A stretch of 64,000 nucleotides of DNA from Camarhynchus parvulus (taxonomy: Eukaryota > Chordata > Aves > Passeriformes > Thraupidae). The stretch covers positions 34,196,993 through 34,260,992 of the forward strand of contig NC_044573.1 of assembly GCF_901933205.1 (NCBI RefSeq). The letters run 5' to 3'. A model generated the notes under the pieces. The model did no database searches. It was not told the DNA's origin and saw only the letters and a program-made list of their open reading frames with translations. Both the position numbers and the translations under genes were made by a program. Of this stretch, positions 11,621-23,800 are shown piece by piece. Position 1 is the stretch's first letter. Every line of letters begins with the position of its first letter.

Positions 11621-14600
11621 ATATATGAGTTGCCAAAATTACAAGTTCTAATACCAGTTCTGAACATCTTTATTCTTGCCTCACCTCTTAAAATATTTTA
11701 ATCAAGTAATTATGAGATGAAAAATATTTTCTATATAAGTATAAATAAAATTCAATTAATAGTGAACATGTGCATTAGGCAGAATAAGTTTGATATAAGG
11801 CAAAATGGCACTTTGAGATATCCTTTCTATTTATTATGACAAGGGTACTTCAGTCATTCAGGTTCCCAGGATTATGAACTGACAATAGACACTGAGGAAA
11901 AGCAGATTTATTCTACTTTGGGATTTTTTAAGCAAAGCTCTAAAGATTCCCCTGGAATTGTTAGCCTTGAGGCTGAATGAAAAGCTAAAATTTATTTTAC
12001 TTGTCCATAAGCCCCTACAGAAGACACAGACTCTTCATATTTCTCACTGTTTTGCTCAATTTTCTCATATTCTCAGAGAAACCTTTGCCTTGAGCCTGGC
12101 ACAAGGGATGGTCATTTCCCAGGCCCAGCCAGTGACACTGTGACCTGAAACTGAGATCCCAAGTATGGAAATTATTCTTCTTAATGCAAAGGCTCTTCTC
12201 ACTCCAGCCCAAGCAGCAGTTAAACACTTTAAGCATAGCAAACAACTTCAAAGAGGAAGCCTCACTGTGGAGTATCCTGCAGCCTAGTTTTTTGGAAAAT
12301 CCAGGTAAATACATCATTCCAGATACCTATAATAAATCAGATGGGATCTTCTAAACATCAGCCTAAGCAGCCACTCCCTGGGGTTTTTGCTGAAGCAGAA
12401 ATGCCTGAACTTAACCTGGCCCCATTCATCCTGCCCTGTTTGTTTTCCCTCCCACCAGCTGAAATCCCACAGGCAAGCCAGGACCAGAGGAGCACAGCAC
12501 AGCACTGGGCTTTGGAGCACCACTCAGGGTGGGCTTGCACACCAAAGCTCCAGGCCAGGGCCTCCAGGCATCTGTGGAGGCACACAGGGGCTGAAAAAGA
12601 GCCTGATGGGGCTTAAGGGTTGTTCTTAGGAATCTAAGTTGGCATGTAGGTACAGGCATCCTGTATGTGGAATATTTCACAAAAATGGCCTGTTTTCCAG
12701 GATGCTAAATGCTACTTGACAAAGCATGACTTAAGTATCCTCAATTTGGCCTGATATACACAACAAGACTCTGAAAGTAAAAACATTTCTGGCATGGTCA
12801 TCTGCAGTTTTAAATAGGATTTGGAACAATTAACATTTTGTTGTGTTCCCAGAACACAAGCCCGCTGCTTTCTGTTTAATGAGTGCCAATTCTGATACTG
12901 TGACTGTTTTTTTCTGAGCAATTGTGAACACCCACCTAAAATATGAAAATGTTGTTGTTTTCAGAAAGCAATGCTTCTGACGGAAATGAGATTTTATTTT
13001 TACCTCTGGTCTAACTTGCTCAAAAGAAAATAAGTGTTGAAAGTGTTTTAGTGCTATAAGTAAAGCTCTGGAAAATTAACACTGGTACTGAACTTTTCCA
13101 CCCTGTAAAAGTCTAGATTCTCAACCACAAAGAATAAAACTTGTTTTCAGGATAACAATGCATGCTGAAGATTTTTGTTTCTGGAAATTCTCTGAGGTAA
13201 ATTCCCCTGAGAATGAGGCACACACTGGAAAGACAGACTGAAAAAATAATTTTTCTGCATTTACCAAGTAATTGAGTGTTTTCTGTGTCTTGAAAAGTCA
13301 AGTAGTTGTATGGTTGGATTTTGCTAGTCATTGACTTTGGGATTAACTGATTTCTCATATACAGTATTTCTCAGGTTCTTATGACTTACATATAGTCTGT
13401 ATTGATTCCCTGTATATTTAATCAAAATTTCTCGCATCAGGTATTTTTGCTGTCCGATAGATTCAGCAAGAAGAAGACTCACTGCAAACCTATGTCTCAG
13501 AATACAACCCTCCCTTCCACTGGCAATAGTAATGTTATAAGATAACAGTGGTTAGTCTGTGTCACTGTGAAGCACTTAACCCATTTTTGCCAATCCAGCC
13601 TTGGTTTCCATGGAAACAGAAGATAGTAACACAGAAGACAGAATTTTATTTTTTTGGTGGGTTGCTTTTGTTGAATGTCAGCTGTCTTCAAACTTCACTC
13701 ACAAAGCTCTCCTTCCACCACATTTTTTTCCCCTAAACCTATAGATTTTAGGGTTCAGGAAGATTCAGTCATCTGGTTTTCATTTTGTTGCAACCGGTTT
13801 TAAAGAAAATTTGTAGCTAGCAAAATTTAGCAAGATGATAGACTTGGACATTGGAGTACTGAGTTAATTCACAAAATTGTCTGAAGTCACTTTCTCTGAG
13901 ATAGAACGAAGCCTTAGTGGAGCCTGTTGCTGCTGTAATTTATCAGGAGACATAAAAGCTATTACCTAGATTACCACTTTTACCATATTAAGATACAAGT
14001 GTATACATGTTTAGAAGGATACACAGTCAAGTTAGATTTGGGTTACTATGTCCTAAAGGAGGATGCAGCAACCCAAATATAACTTGAATGTGCATCTCTG
14101 TGCATGACTATCTCTAACACAGAAGGAGAGTTTTGGCCTTTCTGAGAAAATGGAGATAGTTCTTTCAAGCCATTTGAAATATATGAATATCTGACTCTAC
14201 TGCATTAAGGACTCTTGAAAGGATATCTTATCAATTAGATTGTCTTGACTTTAGGTGAATTTGAGAAGGCATGTGTTAAAATTTTAGAAATTAAATAGAT
14301 CAAATTAGCTGTCCCTGTGTGTAGACAAACACTTCTAAAGGTCACAGAGGTGATCTAGATACAAAATATTATTTAGCACACAGTAATGCTAAAGACAAGT
14401 ACTATATTCCAAGAATAAAGAAGTTGAGCTTCTTTTCCATGCAAAGCTTGTTCATGAATAAAAATGTAATTTTTTTCATCAATTTTTTCTTACCAGTAAT
14501 TTTGTGACAAAAGCTATGGGTGACAAATGAGATACCCAAAATAACCAATTCACAACATTTTCTGTTCAAAGGATGACTGGTCATATAAATCACTTACAGA

Positions 14601-17600
14601 ATAGGCTGCCATGCTACACAAACAATGAGACAGGTCTCTCTAAAACAGAGGAGACTGATTGCTTCTTGTGGTTTTGTTCTTTTCTAATTTGGAAATATAT
14701 AAGAGATAGAACAGAACACGAACAGAGATGAATAGGGAACGTGAAAAAATCCACTTATAACATACTCTTTCCAGGTCCATATTTTTAAAAAGCATTGTGG
14801 CCTGTGGAAGCCAAGAAGGCTTGTAGGTTTTTTCATTACCTCTCTTATTGTCTGTGTTGTGTACTATATGGGAATGCTCACTGTGAACTCGTGTTTCTCT
14901 GTGACAGGTATAGCTGATCCTGCCTTGAAAAGCTGATGACTTTGATTTCAGTGAACACCACCTCAGAGCTCAGGTGCTGTGATTTGTCTGTTATTGTTGT
15001 AAAGTTGTTTATTTCCGCCCCTGAAAATAAAGAAACATAGGGGAAAATAAAGGAACAGAGTCAATATAAATATGCATTTTTTTACATCCCCATGTAATAA
15101 CTTATTTTCATATTTGTGCATATTCCTCCATAAACAGAACATCGTGGCACTATCTCCTTGTTTCACCATTCCTAGAGAAAACAATCATATTAAAAGTCTG
15201 CTCAGGCTCCCAGGGCTCACTGGATGCAGCTGCTCTAGACACAGCAGCACAGGCAGCCCAGCACTGCAGCAATGCACAAAACAGCACAGCCTCTCGATAA
15301 GTGGCAGTTTTGAAATACCTCATATTTTTCCTTTGTTATCTGAGCAGAGACATACAGAATGCACAGCTCTAGACTTGCCTTCCCATTCCTCCAACCACAG
15401 AGCCTTCTGCACTTATCAGAGTCTCTCGAGACACCCATTGATTTCTGCATTTAGGGAGGGTCACGGTGCTGCCCAGGTGCCAGCAGTGGAGCAAGAGTCT
15501 CACCAGCCCACAAGCAACTCCTGGCTCAGCACAGCTAGACCCCTTTGGCACCAGCAGAGATGCCTCAAACCCCGGGGGTGACCAAGAGCATAACTCTGAG
15601 CACTGTGACACTGGCCATTTCTCAGATGTCTGAGAAGCTCACTGGCCTCCACAGCAGGTGCCACCAAGGTTTAAGCAGCTGTTGCCATGTATTTACATCA
15701 TTAGCAGCATCACTTTGTTAGCACAGTCATTCTCATCCCTGATGGGATGCTGCTTCTCATACCCCTGTCCCTAACTGCTTTAGTCACTCTTCAACTGTGC
15801 ATTAGAAGTGAAATGATTGTAGTTTCTGATGAACGAAATAAGATTTGCCTCCCAAATTTATTTATAGAGAGAACAACGATCTCACAAATATTTGAAGATT
15901 TTTATTTTGTTATACCATTATATCCCCATGGACTTTTTACTGGGACCACCAATCACTTCACAGAGACAAATGAGAAGCAAAGATACAATTCTTTGCTGCT
16001 GTCACTATGGGACCCATTTTAGTTAACAAGGTAACAGGGAAACCTTCCAGATCTTTTTCCCAATTCTCTCAGCTGTCTAGACCCACAAACCTGATTTTAC
16101 CAGAGTAAAGACTTCATCAAGTATATTTATTTTCTTCCGCAACAACTAAGAATAACAGCTGGCTCAGCTAAAATGAGCCCAGAGTTTGACATTGGTGATA
16201 TCATAAAGGGAACCAGCCCTGATCCATTTCTTTCTTTTCACATTTCTTGATTTACAAGAAGTAGGATGCCTTTAGAAAGTAATACCATGGTATCTTTACA
16301 AGAATTTTGTGTATTATGGAATGCATTTTTTAGAAGAGATTCTTATGGTCTCTTCCCCCAAGTAACACAAAAGCAATTTAGAGAAATAAAAGTCTAAAGA
16401 AGATTTGAGAAATTACTTCACCCATTTTTGCACCAAGGCAAAGTGGGATTGTATGGAACTGCATGGTGGCAGGTAGTAAATACGGCACAATGATGTCCAT
16501 AACAAAAATTGCTAAAGGGAAGTGAAAATCACATTACAATGATTTTCAAGTGTTTCAATGAAAGTTGTTATCTTAATATTATCACAGACTTGGTACACTA
16601 AAACTTGTACTGTTTGGTGTAGGTTGTGTTTTTATTTAGCTAAATGTTAAAGCCAGGGAAAATATAGCTACAGGACTTAGTAACAAAAAATATGCAGAAT
16701 GTAAATTTAAAACAAAAACGGCACTACTGACTGAAAATGTATTATTTGAAGTAATAAATAATTCTATTTGTGTATTGTGAGATCTATATGTATTTTAAGT
16801 ATTTTTCTGCTGCTCCTTAGATTTGAAAGAGAAATGAGTAAAGCAACTTAAAATCAAAATTAATGCTAAGATTTAGGTTTTAATGCCACCACATAATATT
16901 TAGATTATAATAAATATAAACATTTCTAATATATCTGGAAAATAAACTTGTGTTTGATTGTTTCTTATTTTGAAACCATATTTTACCTGACAAGTACTCA
17001 GTACTCTGATTCCTTTTGTTTATTATTCTTGTTTAAAGTACTTACAACATGAATGGTTATAAATCTCTGATGGCTCAGAGCTTATCCTACAAGGGTTTTA
17101 ACACAGGAATTTCAGTACTGTGTGTTATGAGAACAGCCTGCTAAAAACTCATGCCAAGTTATGAACAATCCTTCCCAATGGATATCAACTTTCCATCACA
17201 ATTCCCTTGTGATTTTCAGAAGTCAGTACGTGCTTTAAATTTTGGCTCTGTGAATGACTTTGTTTTCTGTTCTGGCTTGTGGGATCCATTTTTCACACTC
17301 TCCTAACCTTCTTGGGTAAACTGTGTGAAAGATAATTTAGGCTGGCAGCTTTCTAATACTCCGCCCAATACATTTTGCAGCACCTGTGCTCTGTCCTTGC
17401 TCAATAATCTACCTGAAAATTTTAACAATTAGGCTTGCCTCCATGATTTGAATTTAGAAAGGAGTGAATGGGTTTCCAGAAAGTAGGACATCTACCTTCA
17501 TAGAGAGGACTGAAACACTAATGCCCTCCAAGGATGCTTAATTGCTAGAAGCAACCTTAATTAGTGGGAGTAAACAGGAAAAAAAGGCAGCAGGGTGGAC

Positions 17601-18477
17601 ATCTGGTGCAGTTTCCTGATCTCCACCTCTTCAAAATGTAACTTGCAGGCAAAATCTGTAAACGGAGTAGTAAACCTCCTGTGCCCTAATGGATCATGAT
17701 ATGAAGAACACAACACTTTAATGATTTCCCTCTATGTGTAAACAAGCTCCATCTTCTGTTCCTGTGTATGTTCAAACTAAAAAGGCACTTAGCACTTCAT
17801 AAGCCAGAGAACTTGACCATTAGTTCCCTTACTGCTACAGTAAGGGTGTCTTATGTGCTATGAAATTACTTCTACAGGAGTCAAACTACAATTTATAAAG
17901 AAAATGTGTGCACATAGTGACAGCCAGCAATTATCAGAAGAGGAAAAGGAAGGTTGAAGAGTATTTGCCCTCTGAGTGTGATATCAGCTGGTTTGGAGCA
18001 AGTGTCAGAAGTGTTGACACATCGCAAAGGCATTAATTTCTATCTGAGGTAGAGCAATTCTGATCTCAGTTTTTCTGGTTCCAAGTTCCCTACACTGACG
18101 GTTGTTATGCCTTTATTTTGAAGAGTGTATGTCATATTATTTTATTTCTCTCTCTACTTACTACTTAGAGGTTTGTGACCCAATCATCCTTTTAGCCTAA
18201 GATAGAATATTTTGTAAGCAATTAGGCACACTTAATCTCCCCCAACTTCTCCTACTTGTGATGCAGCAACAGCAGAAGATCTACAGCTTCTGAACTGCCC
18301 TCCCTTCTCATGGAAAGTCTGCTGAAGAATATGAAGCAAACTGTAAATGAGAATTACTGTGCTGTGTTCCTGATTTCTGCTCTCTGCTTTGTCCTCTTTT
18401 ATGAATCCCAGGGGAAAAAAAAAGCGTAACACATAAAACAAATTATTCCTCTTGGGAAAATAGTTATAAACAAGTAT
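11621..18477. other. Long unique AT-rich non-coding stretch
   Basis: I found no recognisable exon, RNA gene or mobile element. 12.33-12.64 kb and 15.2-15.6 kb are locally GC-richer and give the longest chance frames, including one of 169 codons at 15072-15581 on the plus strand. That frame has low-complexity Ser/Pro/His-rich content and no domain. 16.3-17.0 kb is very AT-rich. Confidence 0.5.
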
Positions 18478-18482
18478 GATCT
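18478..18482. repeat. Left target-site duplication GATCT
   Basis: The five bases GATCT immediately precede TGGGGTTAGG. The same five bases follow the CA at the right end of the LTR (19562-19566). A 5-bp duplication is the size usual for ERVL-type and several other retroviral integrations. Confidence 0.65.
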
Positions 18483-18755
18483 TGGGGTTAGGTTTCTTTC
18501 CTTTTGTTCCTTTTTATTTATATATTTTTTTCCCAAAAGTTGCTAGGAAACACTAACAACTGGGTACTTAAGGAAAACAAAAGAAGTGGCCAAGCTTGGG
18601 GAGGAGGGCATCTAGTTGCACTTCTCTTATCTGGGAGTTTCTCTCCAAGGGGCAGAGGTACCACGAGAATTGGGCTCAAAAAAGATGGGGCTGGGGCAGC
18701 TATAGCCCTCTCTGTGTCTCTCTCGGCTTCAGAGGATGACTGCTTGGGGAATGGA

Positions 18756-18775
18756 ATTTGCTGCTGCTGCTGCCA
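18756..18775. repeat. Short CTG run within the LTR
   Basis: Four to five consecutive CTG/TGC units lie in the LTR interior. This is a minor simple-sequence patch that may be part of the LTR's own consensus. Confidence 0.6.
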
Positions 18776-18879
18776 CTGGAGCCCAGCCCAGAGCTGCTGC
18801 TTCTGCCATGGAGTGAGCCTCTGCTTGTGAGTGCAGCCACTGAGCTGGGACCTTATTATCACCCACCTCACTAAAACAG

Positions 18880-19310
18880 GGACCTGTCCCCATCTGCTCG
18901 GCACCCGGGATCTTGGGCTCGCCTCTCCCTGCCCTGCTGGGAGCCGGGCTGCTGCCGTCCCACCCGCACCGTTTCTTTGGCACTGCTCTGAGCTTTCGCT
19001 GCACTGTAGCCCTACACCCCCTGCCTGCCAAGGCATCCTGCCATCCCAGCGTGCTGCTTCTGAGAGTTCTGCTGGGCCGGATGGCCTGCCCCAGGGTTTA
19101 TGAAGCGGAGCCTCTCTTCCCTCCCTTCCCACCTGGGACAAAGCCGCCATCACCACGCGCTCCCCGAGCCCGCGCCACAGCGCCCCCTGCAGCCACGGAG
19201 GAATCACCGCACCTGCGCTGCCCGCCAGGAGCCAGCAGCGCCCCTGCTGGCTGCGACCGGGACTGCACCAATGGGGACAGCGCGGCAGCTGGGAGGGCCG
19301 GGACTGCGCT
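18880..19310. other. CpG-dense GC-rich core inside the LTR
   Basis: This is the only strongly GC-rich stretch in the window. CpG is especially dense at about 19075-19300 (for example CACGCGCTCCCCGAGCCCGC). It coincides with the LTR, so it is best explained as the LTR's own promoter/enhancer region. The preserved CpGs imply either a young insertion or little germline methylation. The long open frames across it on both strands, including one of 229 codons on the minus strand, follow from the lack of AT-rich stop codons. Confidence 0.6.
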
Positions 19311-19465
19311 TGTGGTTCTGTTTATTATTAACGCTGCAGTTGTAGTCTGTTTGCTTTATCATACATACTGTTATTCCTGTCCTCATATCTTTGCCTGAGA
19401 GCCCCTTAATTTCAAAATTATAATAATAATTTGGAGGGAGGAAGTTTATATTTTCCATTCCTTAG

Positions 19466-19585
19466 CAGATACCTGTCTTTCAAACCAAGACAGAGCTGGA
19501 AAAAATACTGAGGAAAAAAATACTGACTTCTTTACAGATACCTGTCCTTCAAACCAAGACAGATCTGGAAAAAATACTGAGGAAA
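19466..19585 (+). repeat. 69-bp tandem duplication across the LTR right junction
   Basis: The stretch from CAGATACCTGTC to ACTGAGGAAA at 19466-19516 recurs at 19535-19585, offset 69 bp, with two mismatches. The repeated segment contains both the LTR end (AAACCAAGACA) and host-side flank (AGA[G/T]CTGGAAAAAATACTGA). The duplication therefore probably happened after integration. In the first copy the target site reads GAGCT, and in the second GATCT. Confidence 0.85.
19562..19566. repeat. Right target-site duplication GATCT
   Basis: Matches the five bases left of the LTR at 18478-18482. It lies in the second copy of the duplicated junction; the equivalent site in the first copy, at 19493-19497, differs by one base. 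Confidence 0.6.
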
Positions 19586-20801
19586 TTATTGGCAGCTTGT
19601 AGATGTTTTTTTAAATGTTTTGCAAGTACTACTGGAGTTTTCTTCAATCATTCTTCTTTTATTTTTTTTCAGGCCTGCCGGTCTGTAGTTTATTAATGGC
19701 CCACAACACAAACAGCACAAACAAGCCCAAAAAATAAAACTGAAATAAATATGTATTTCTAACTCATGATAAGAACATTCTATAATTTTAATTTTTCAAT
19801 TCTTAAATTAAATGTTTACAACTATTAATCGGTTCCATTAGTAAGTAAAAAAATTACTCAAAAAAATCAACTACCTAAAAATTTACATATATTTGTACCT
19901 GATTAATTTAATTATCATGTTTTGTTAAAATTGTGGAAGTAATTAAAATATAATTCAAAGGTGAATCCTTCACCTTAGGTAGAGCATGTTCTTCATGTTC
20001 CATTTACACTCTGTTGGGATCAAAAGTCATTATGGCTACATTTGCCTATTGCCTTTATTTTCACTGCTGTTTCCTTTTCTTTCCTTCATTGTTTTTTTAA
20101 CATATCATAGTTTGATACATAAACATATAATTCTGAAAACAAGCTTTGGGCTATTTTGCTATAAATGTTCTATTTCTGATAAACTTTAATGCTTTGATGT
20201 TGTTCCTTTAAATAAAAAAATTCAGAATTATGACTTTTTAAAAAAATCTAAGAAAATATGGATTGTTAATCAACTTTCAAGGAAAACAGGAAAGAAGGAA
20301 GATGAAAACCTTAGAATTTTACCTTCAGGAAGGAACTTTTTTTCTTTTTGCTTTCAGAATATTTGATTTTTAGAAAAAAAATTGATATGTATTTCATATT
20401 TCTACTTCTTGTTTAGACAAAGTCTATTCATTGGTTTTCTTTCCAAAAAATCACCTTCCATGCCATGAAAACATATGTAATATCAAGCATGCACTTGAAA
20501 CTCCCTAAACAAGAGGGTCATTAATAGAGTTTTATAATTTAATAATTAGGTCCTGTAATTAGGCCATCTGTCACAAGAAGATGAAAAGCCATATGAAAAG
20601 AGTCATTCATTTGTGAATTGGGAAATACTTTTTTAATCTTTTTACTGTGTATGTCCTTATTATTTCCAAAGAATTTTTTCCTCTGGTACCTGCCACTTCC
20701 ACTCAGAGGAGATATGTACCAGAAACGCAGGTGCTGTTAGAGAAATAGTACAGAATGTTCTCATTTCACATTGTTTCTTGAAACACAAATCCTCATTCTG
20801 A
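19586..20801. other. AT-rich non-coding stretch
   Basis: Very AT-rich, especially 19.74-20.24 kb. No exon, RNA gene or element is recognised. Confidence 0.55.
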
Positions 20802-20870
20802 GTCATAGAATCATATAGGTTGGAAAAGACCATTAAGGTCATTGACTCCAAATGTAAATGTACAGAGGCA
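20802..20870 (-). mobile_element. Short CR1 3'-end fragment
   Basis: GTCATAGAATCATATAGGTT followed by TGGAAAAGACCATTAAGGTC is the reverse complement of the CR1 3' terminus, including its ATTCTATG-type tail repeat. Only about 55-70 bp survive, so it is a strongly 5'-truncated copy on the minus strand. The high-coordinate edge is approximate. Confidence 0.75.
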
Positions 20871-23800
20871 GTTATTTCACTGAGAAATCAGCGACATTCA
20901 GGTGCTTCAGCTACTAATTAAAGATATAAGACACGAGTCTATCCTCCCAAATATGGGAAAAAAAAAAAGAAGACAACTATTTTAACATTTTGCATTATAG
21001 ACAAACTGTTAAAAAAGAGGATCAAACCTCTAGTAATTTTGTCTCCTGGCTGTTGGCTTTTAGATACTCCCCATACTAAAGTTTGTTTTGTTACAAACTC
21101 CTCAGGGTTTCCTTAGTCCAGATCTGTAGATATCAGAGGGATGAAGAATTTGCTGCTTAAGTGGGAAAATATCCCATGTTATTTAGCAAAGAGAGAAGTG
21201 TTTCAGAGCACAACTGCTGGTACACTGTTTTAATGGACATCAGAGCTGTGACAAACTTGTTCCTCTTCTGGAGGAAGCTTTAATATTTAGGGGCTAGTAG
21301 TCAAAAACCTAGAGAAAAATATTTTCCTGAAATTTTCAGCCATCTCTGAACTTATTGCCATTCCCAAATTATCCGCTTGATTTTTTGTCTTGGACTGAAG
21401 CTCTCAAGTTCTCTGCCCAGACTGTATTAAATCTTCCTGCAGTTTACACCTTGTAAAAATTATTGAGGATATAACTATTAACTTGAGGGAAATAAACATG
21501 GAGGATGGCAACCAATCAGACACAAAACAAAGTATTAGAAAAAATAATTCATATAAACTTTGTATTGCAAGAGCTGAGTGAAAAGCTTCCCTAGTTATGG
21601 CTCCTGCTTAGCACCCTGGTGCCATTTTCTGGGGTTCCTTCTACTTAACCAGTATCAGCAGATAACGCCCTAAAGATGGTGCAACAGACCATGCCCAGTC
21701 CATGATAAGGAGTAGAACCTGGGATTTTCAATGCAAAGAACACCAACCTCTCCAGTTTGATCGAAGGAAACAGGCTTCTCAGCTGGTAGCAGCTCTGAAG
21801 AACTGACATAAAGAGCTACTAGAAGGAACCTGGTGTATCTACAATCATTTCTATAGGTCATGCAAGACTCAAGTATTATGCATCAGTTCTTCTGTTTATG
21901 CATATCAACCACAGAAGACTGATGGCACTTCCACTAGTTGGACTGTCCAAAAAATTTAGACTTCTGTGTAAACACTGACATGGATTTTGGTAACAAAACT
22001 GGCAGTTATCGTATTTGTCATAGTAAATCACCCAATACTAAGCCAATTGAAACAATAATAATCAGTATATCCTCTGCAGCAGGAGGTCTCTGGAAAAGTG
22101 CTTCTTGATAGTCATTTTCCAGCAAAACATTCTGCAGTGAGATGATCGCTAGAGCTTTCTGGAACTCCTAGAAAAATAGAGTTTAAAAGACAGAAGCTGC
22201 CCCTTGGAACAAAGTAAAAATGTGGCTATATGTTCGTAGGCCAAACAAATGACTGTCTATAAACAGTACTTTGGGAGAGGCAATTCAGGATTATGTAGCT
22301 TCACTGTACATTGCAAAGTATTTCAAGCAGGCCAGGAAGCTGGCTGGAAGAGAAGATGGGAATTTGGCAAGCACCATACAGGCTATCTGGAGCCAGAAGT
22401 ATTTATCATGGTCACATAATTGAAGGCCTGAAAAGTATCTACATGCAAATGGAATATTAAATTACAAATCAATCCCTAAAAAAGTAGTTTCCGGGAATTT
22501 TGAGAATTGTAGATTTATTGGTGTCGCAGTTTTTATTACCATTACTTGTAACAAAAATATCTTCTATCATAAGCAAAAGTATTGGGATTTTACGGAGGTT
22601 TTTTGACATTAATTTTAGATACCATACCTATTTTCTAAAAGGGTGTAAGAAATTTTTTACAGGAGGAAAAGGTATTAACTATCAAAGAATTGAGGCATAC
22701 ATATGAACCAGCCATATGTAAAGCACTTGACTTGCTGTTGTGGCCACAGTCTTGTGTGTATTCCAATACATAGAACTCTGTGACTGACAGGTGAAGATCT
22801 AAACTGCACATTCAATTAACATGTGCTGGAGCAACAAGAAATGACATTACCTTAATCTCAGTTATCCCTGTCTCTTCCGCAATCAGTACTGTTGAAAAGA
22901 GCTTAGTTCAGCAAATGGTTCTTATGTATTGTCAGCTTCCTAGGTTTGATTTAGATTTAAAATTAATAAATTTTCCATCTCTGAGCAGTTGCAAAGAAAG
23001 TCTGGGAAACAGAATCCTGGCAGTTTACACAAACACACACACATACCCACACACAAAAGGCAAATAGAAAAAACCAAAAACATCCTTGCAATTACATCTA
23101 TTTGTTTTTATACCAAACTTTTTGACATTTCAGATTCTGGTTAATTTGTATTTTGGGCTTTTGAAAAGCTTGGAGTTTAAAACAAGATTGTAGCTGCTTC
23201 CCAAAAGAGTTACTTAGGAAGAGGTATCAGTAATGGCTGGTACCCTGTGAGGTGGCATGAGAAGAGTCTTGAAGCTTGGGATAGCAAGGAACAGAAAACA
23301 CTATGGCTTGTAGTGATTCAGGGAAGTCGTTACAGACTCTGAAGACAGAGAAGTTATAAAAGTTTAAAAGGTATAAATAAATTACAGGAAAAAAAGGAAA
23401 TGGTTCCAAACCATGGTAACTGCAGGCAAAGCCTGAAATCATTGCTTTATGAACAAACTTGCTGCTGCTACGGCTCACTCAGCATCCCTTTTTCTTGTAT
23501 ATCTGCTCTGACACAGTCTGTGCTCAGAGTTTGCATCTTTCTTTTCCTTCTTGTCCTCGAAAAAGATAGAAGAATGAAATGCTTAATGGCATTAATGAGA
23601 CCATATAAGGCATTTATTATGCCATAAAACACTGAAAGTATCTTGGAACATTTATGATTTCTTTTTATTTGAAGATATTTTATTAGAGCATTAGCAATGA
23701 GCCCAGTGGTTTTAATGTCTTTGTTATTTACCACTGATTTGGTAATGAGGTTTTTGTCTGTTTGAGTTTGGATAAGTTTTTTGGTTTCTTTTCTTAATTT

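Larger units (their letters stand above)
18483..19561. mobile_element. Solo LTR of an avian endogenous retrovirus (probable)
   Basis: A 1,079-bp block begins TGGGGTTAGG, ends CCAAGACA, and is flanked by GATCT on both sides. TG...CA ends plus a 5-bp target duplication are the structure of a solo LTR left after recombination between two LTRs. The stretch around 19386-19492 (CCCTTAATTTCAAAATTATA and the AAACCAAGACA end) resembles, from memory, an LTR common in songbirds; on the minus strand it begins TGTCTTGGTTTG. Orientation is uncertain. AATAAA is present on the minus strand at 19321-19326 and I saw none at the corresponding end of the plus strand, which mildly favours minus-strand sense. The middle (about 18.9-19.3 kb) is GC-rich with many CpGs. 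There are no viral genes on either side. Confidence 0.65.

Noticed and set aside
15072..15581. A 169-codon plus-strand open frame in a locally GC-rich patch.
   Set aside because: Composition is Ser/His/Pro/Cys-rich, no family resemblance is seen, overlapping frames exist on the opposite strand, and no splice-site or promoter context supports it.
18518..19207. A 229-codon open frame on the minus strand, the longest in the window, with overlapping plus-strand frames.
   Set aside because: It lies inside the GC-rich LTR, where stop codons are rare by composition. It has no domain, is Gly/Arg/Gln-rich, and competing frames of 90-161 codons overlap it on the other strand.
18471..19628. CAAGTA on both sides of the GC-rich block, considered as an alternative target-site duplication for the LTR.
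   Set aside because: With these bounds the element would not end in CA. The GATCT pair gives proper TG...CA ends and places the boundary at the recurring AAACCAAGACA terminus.
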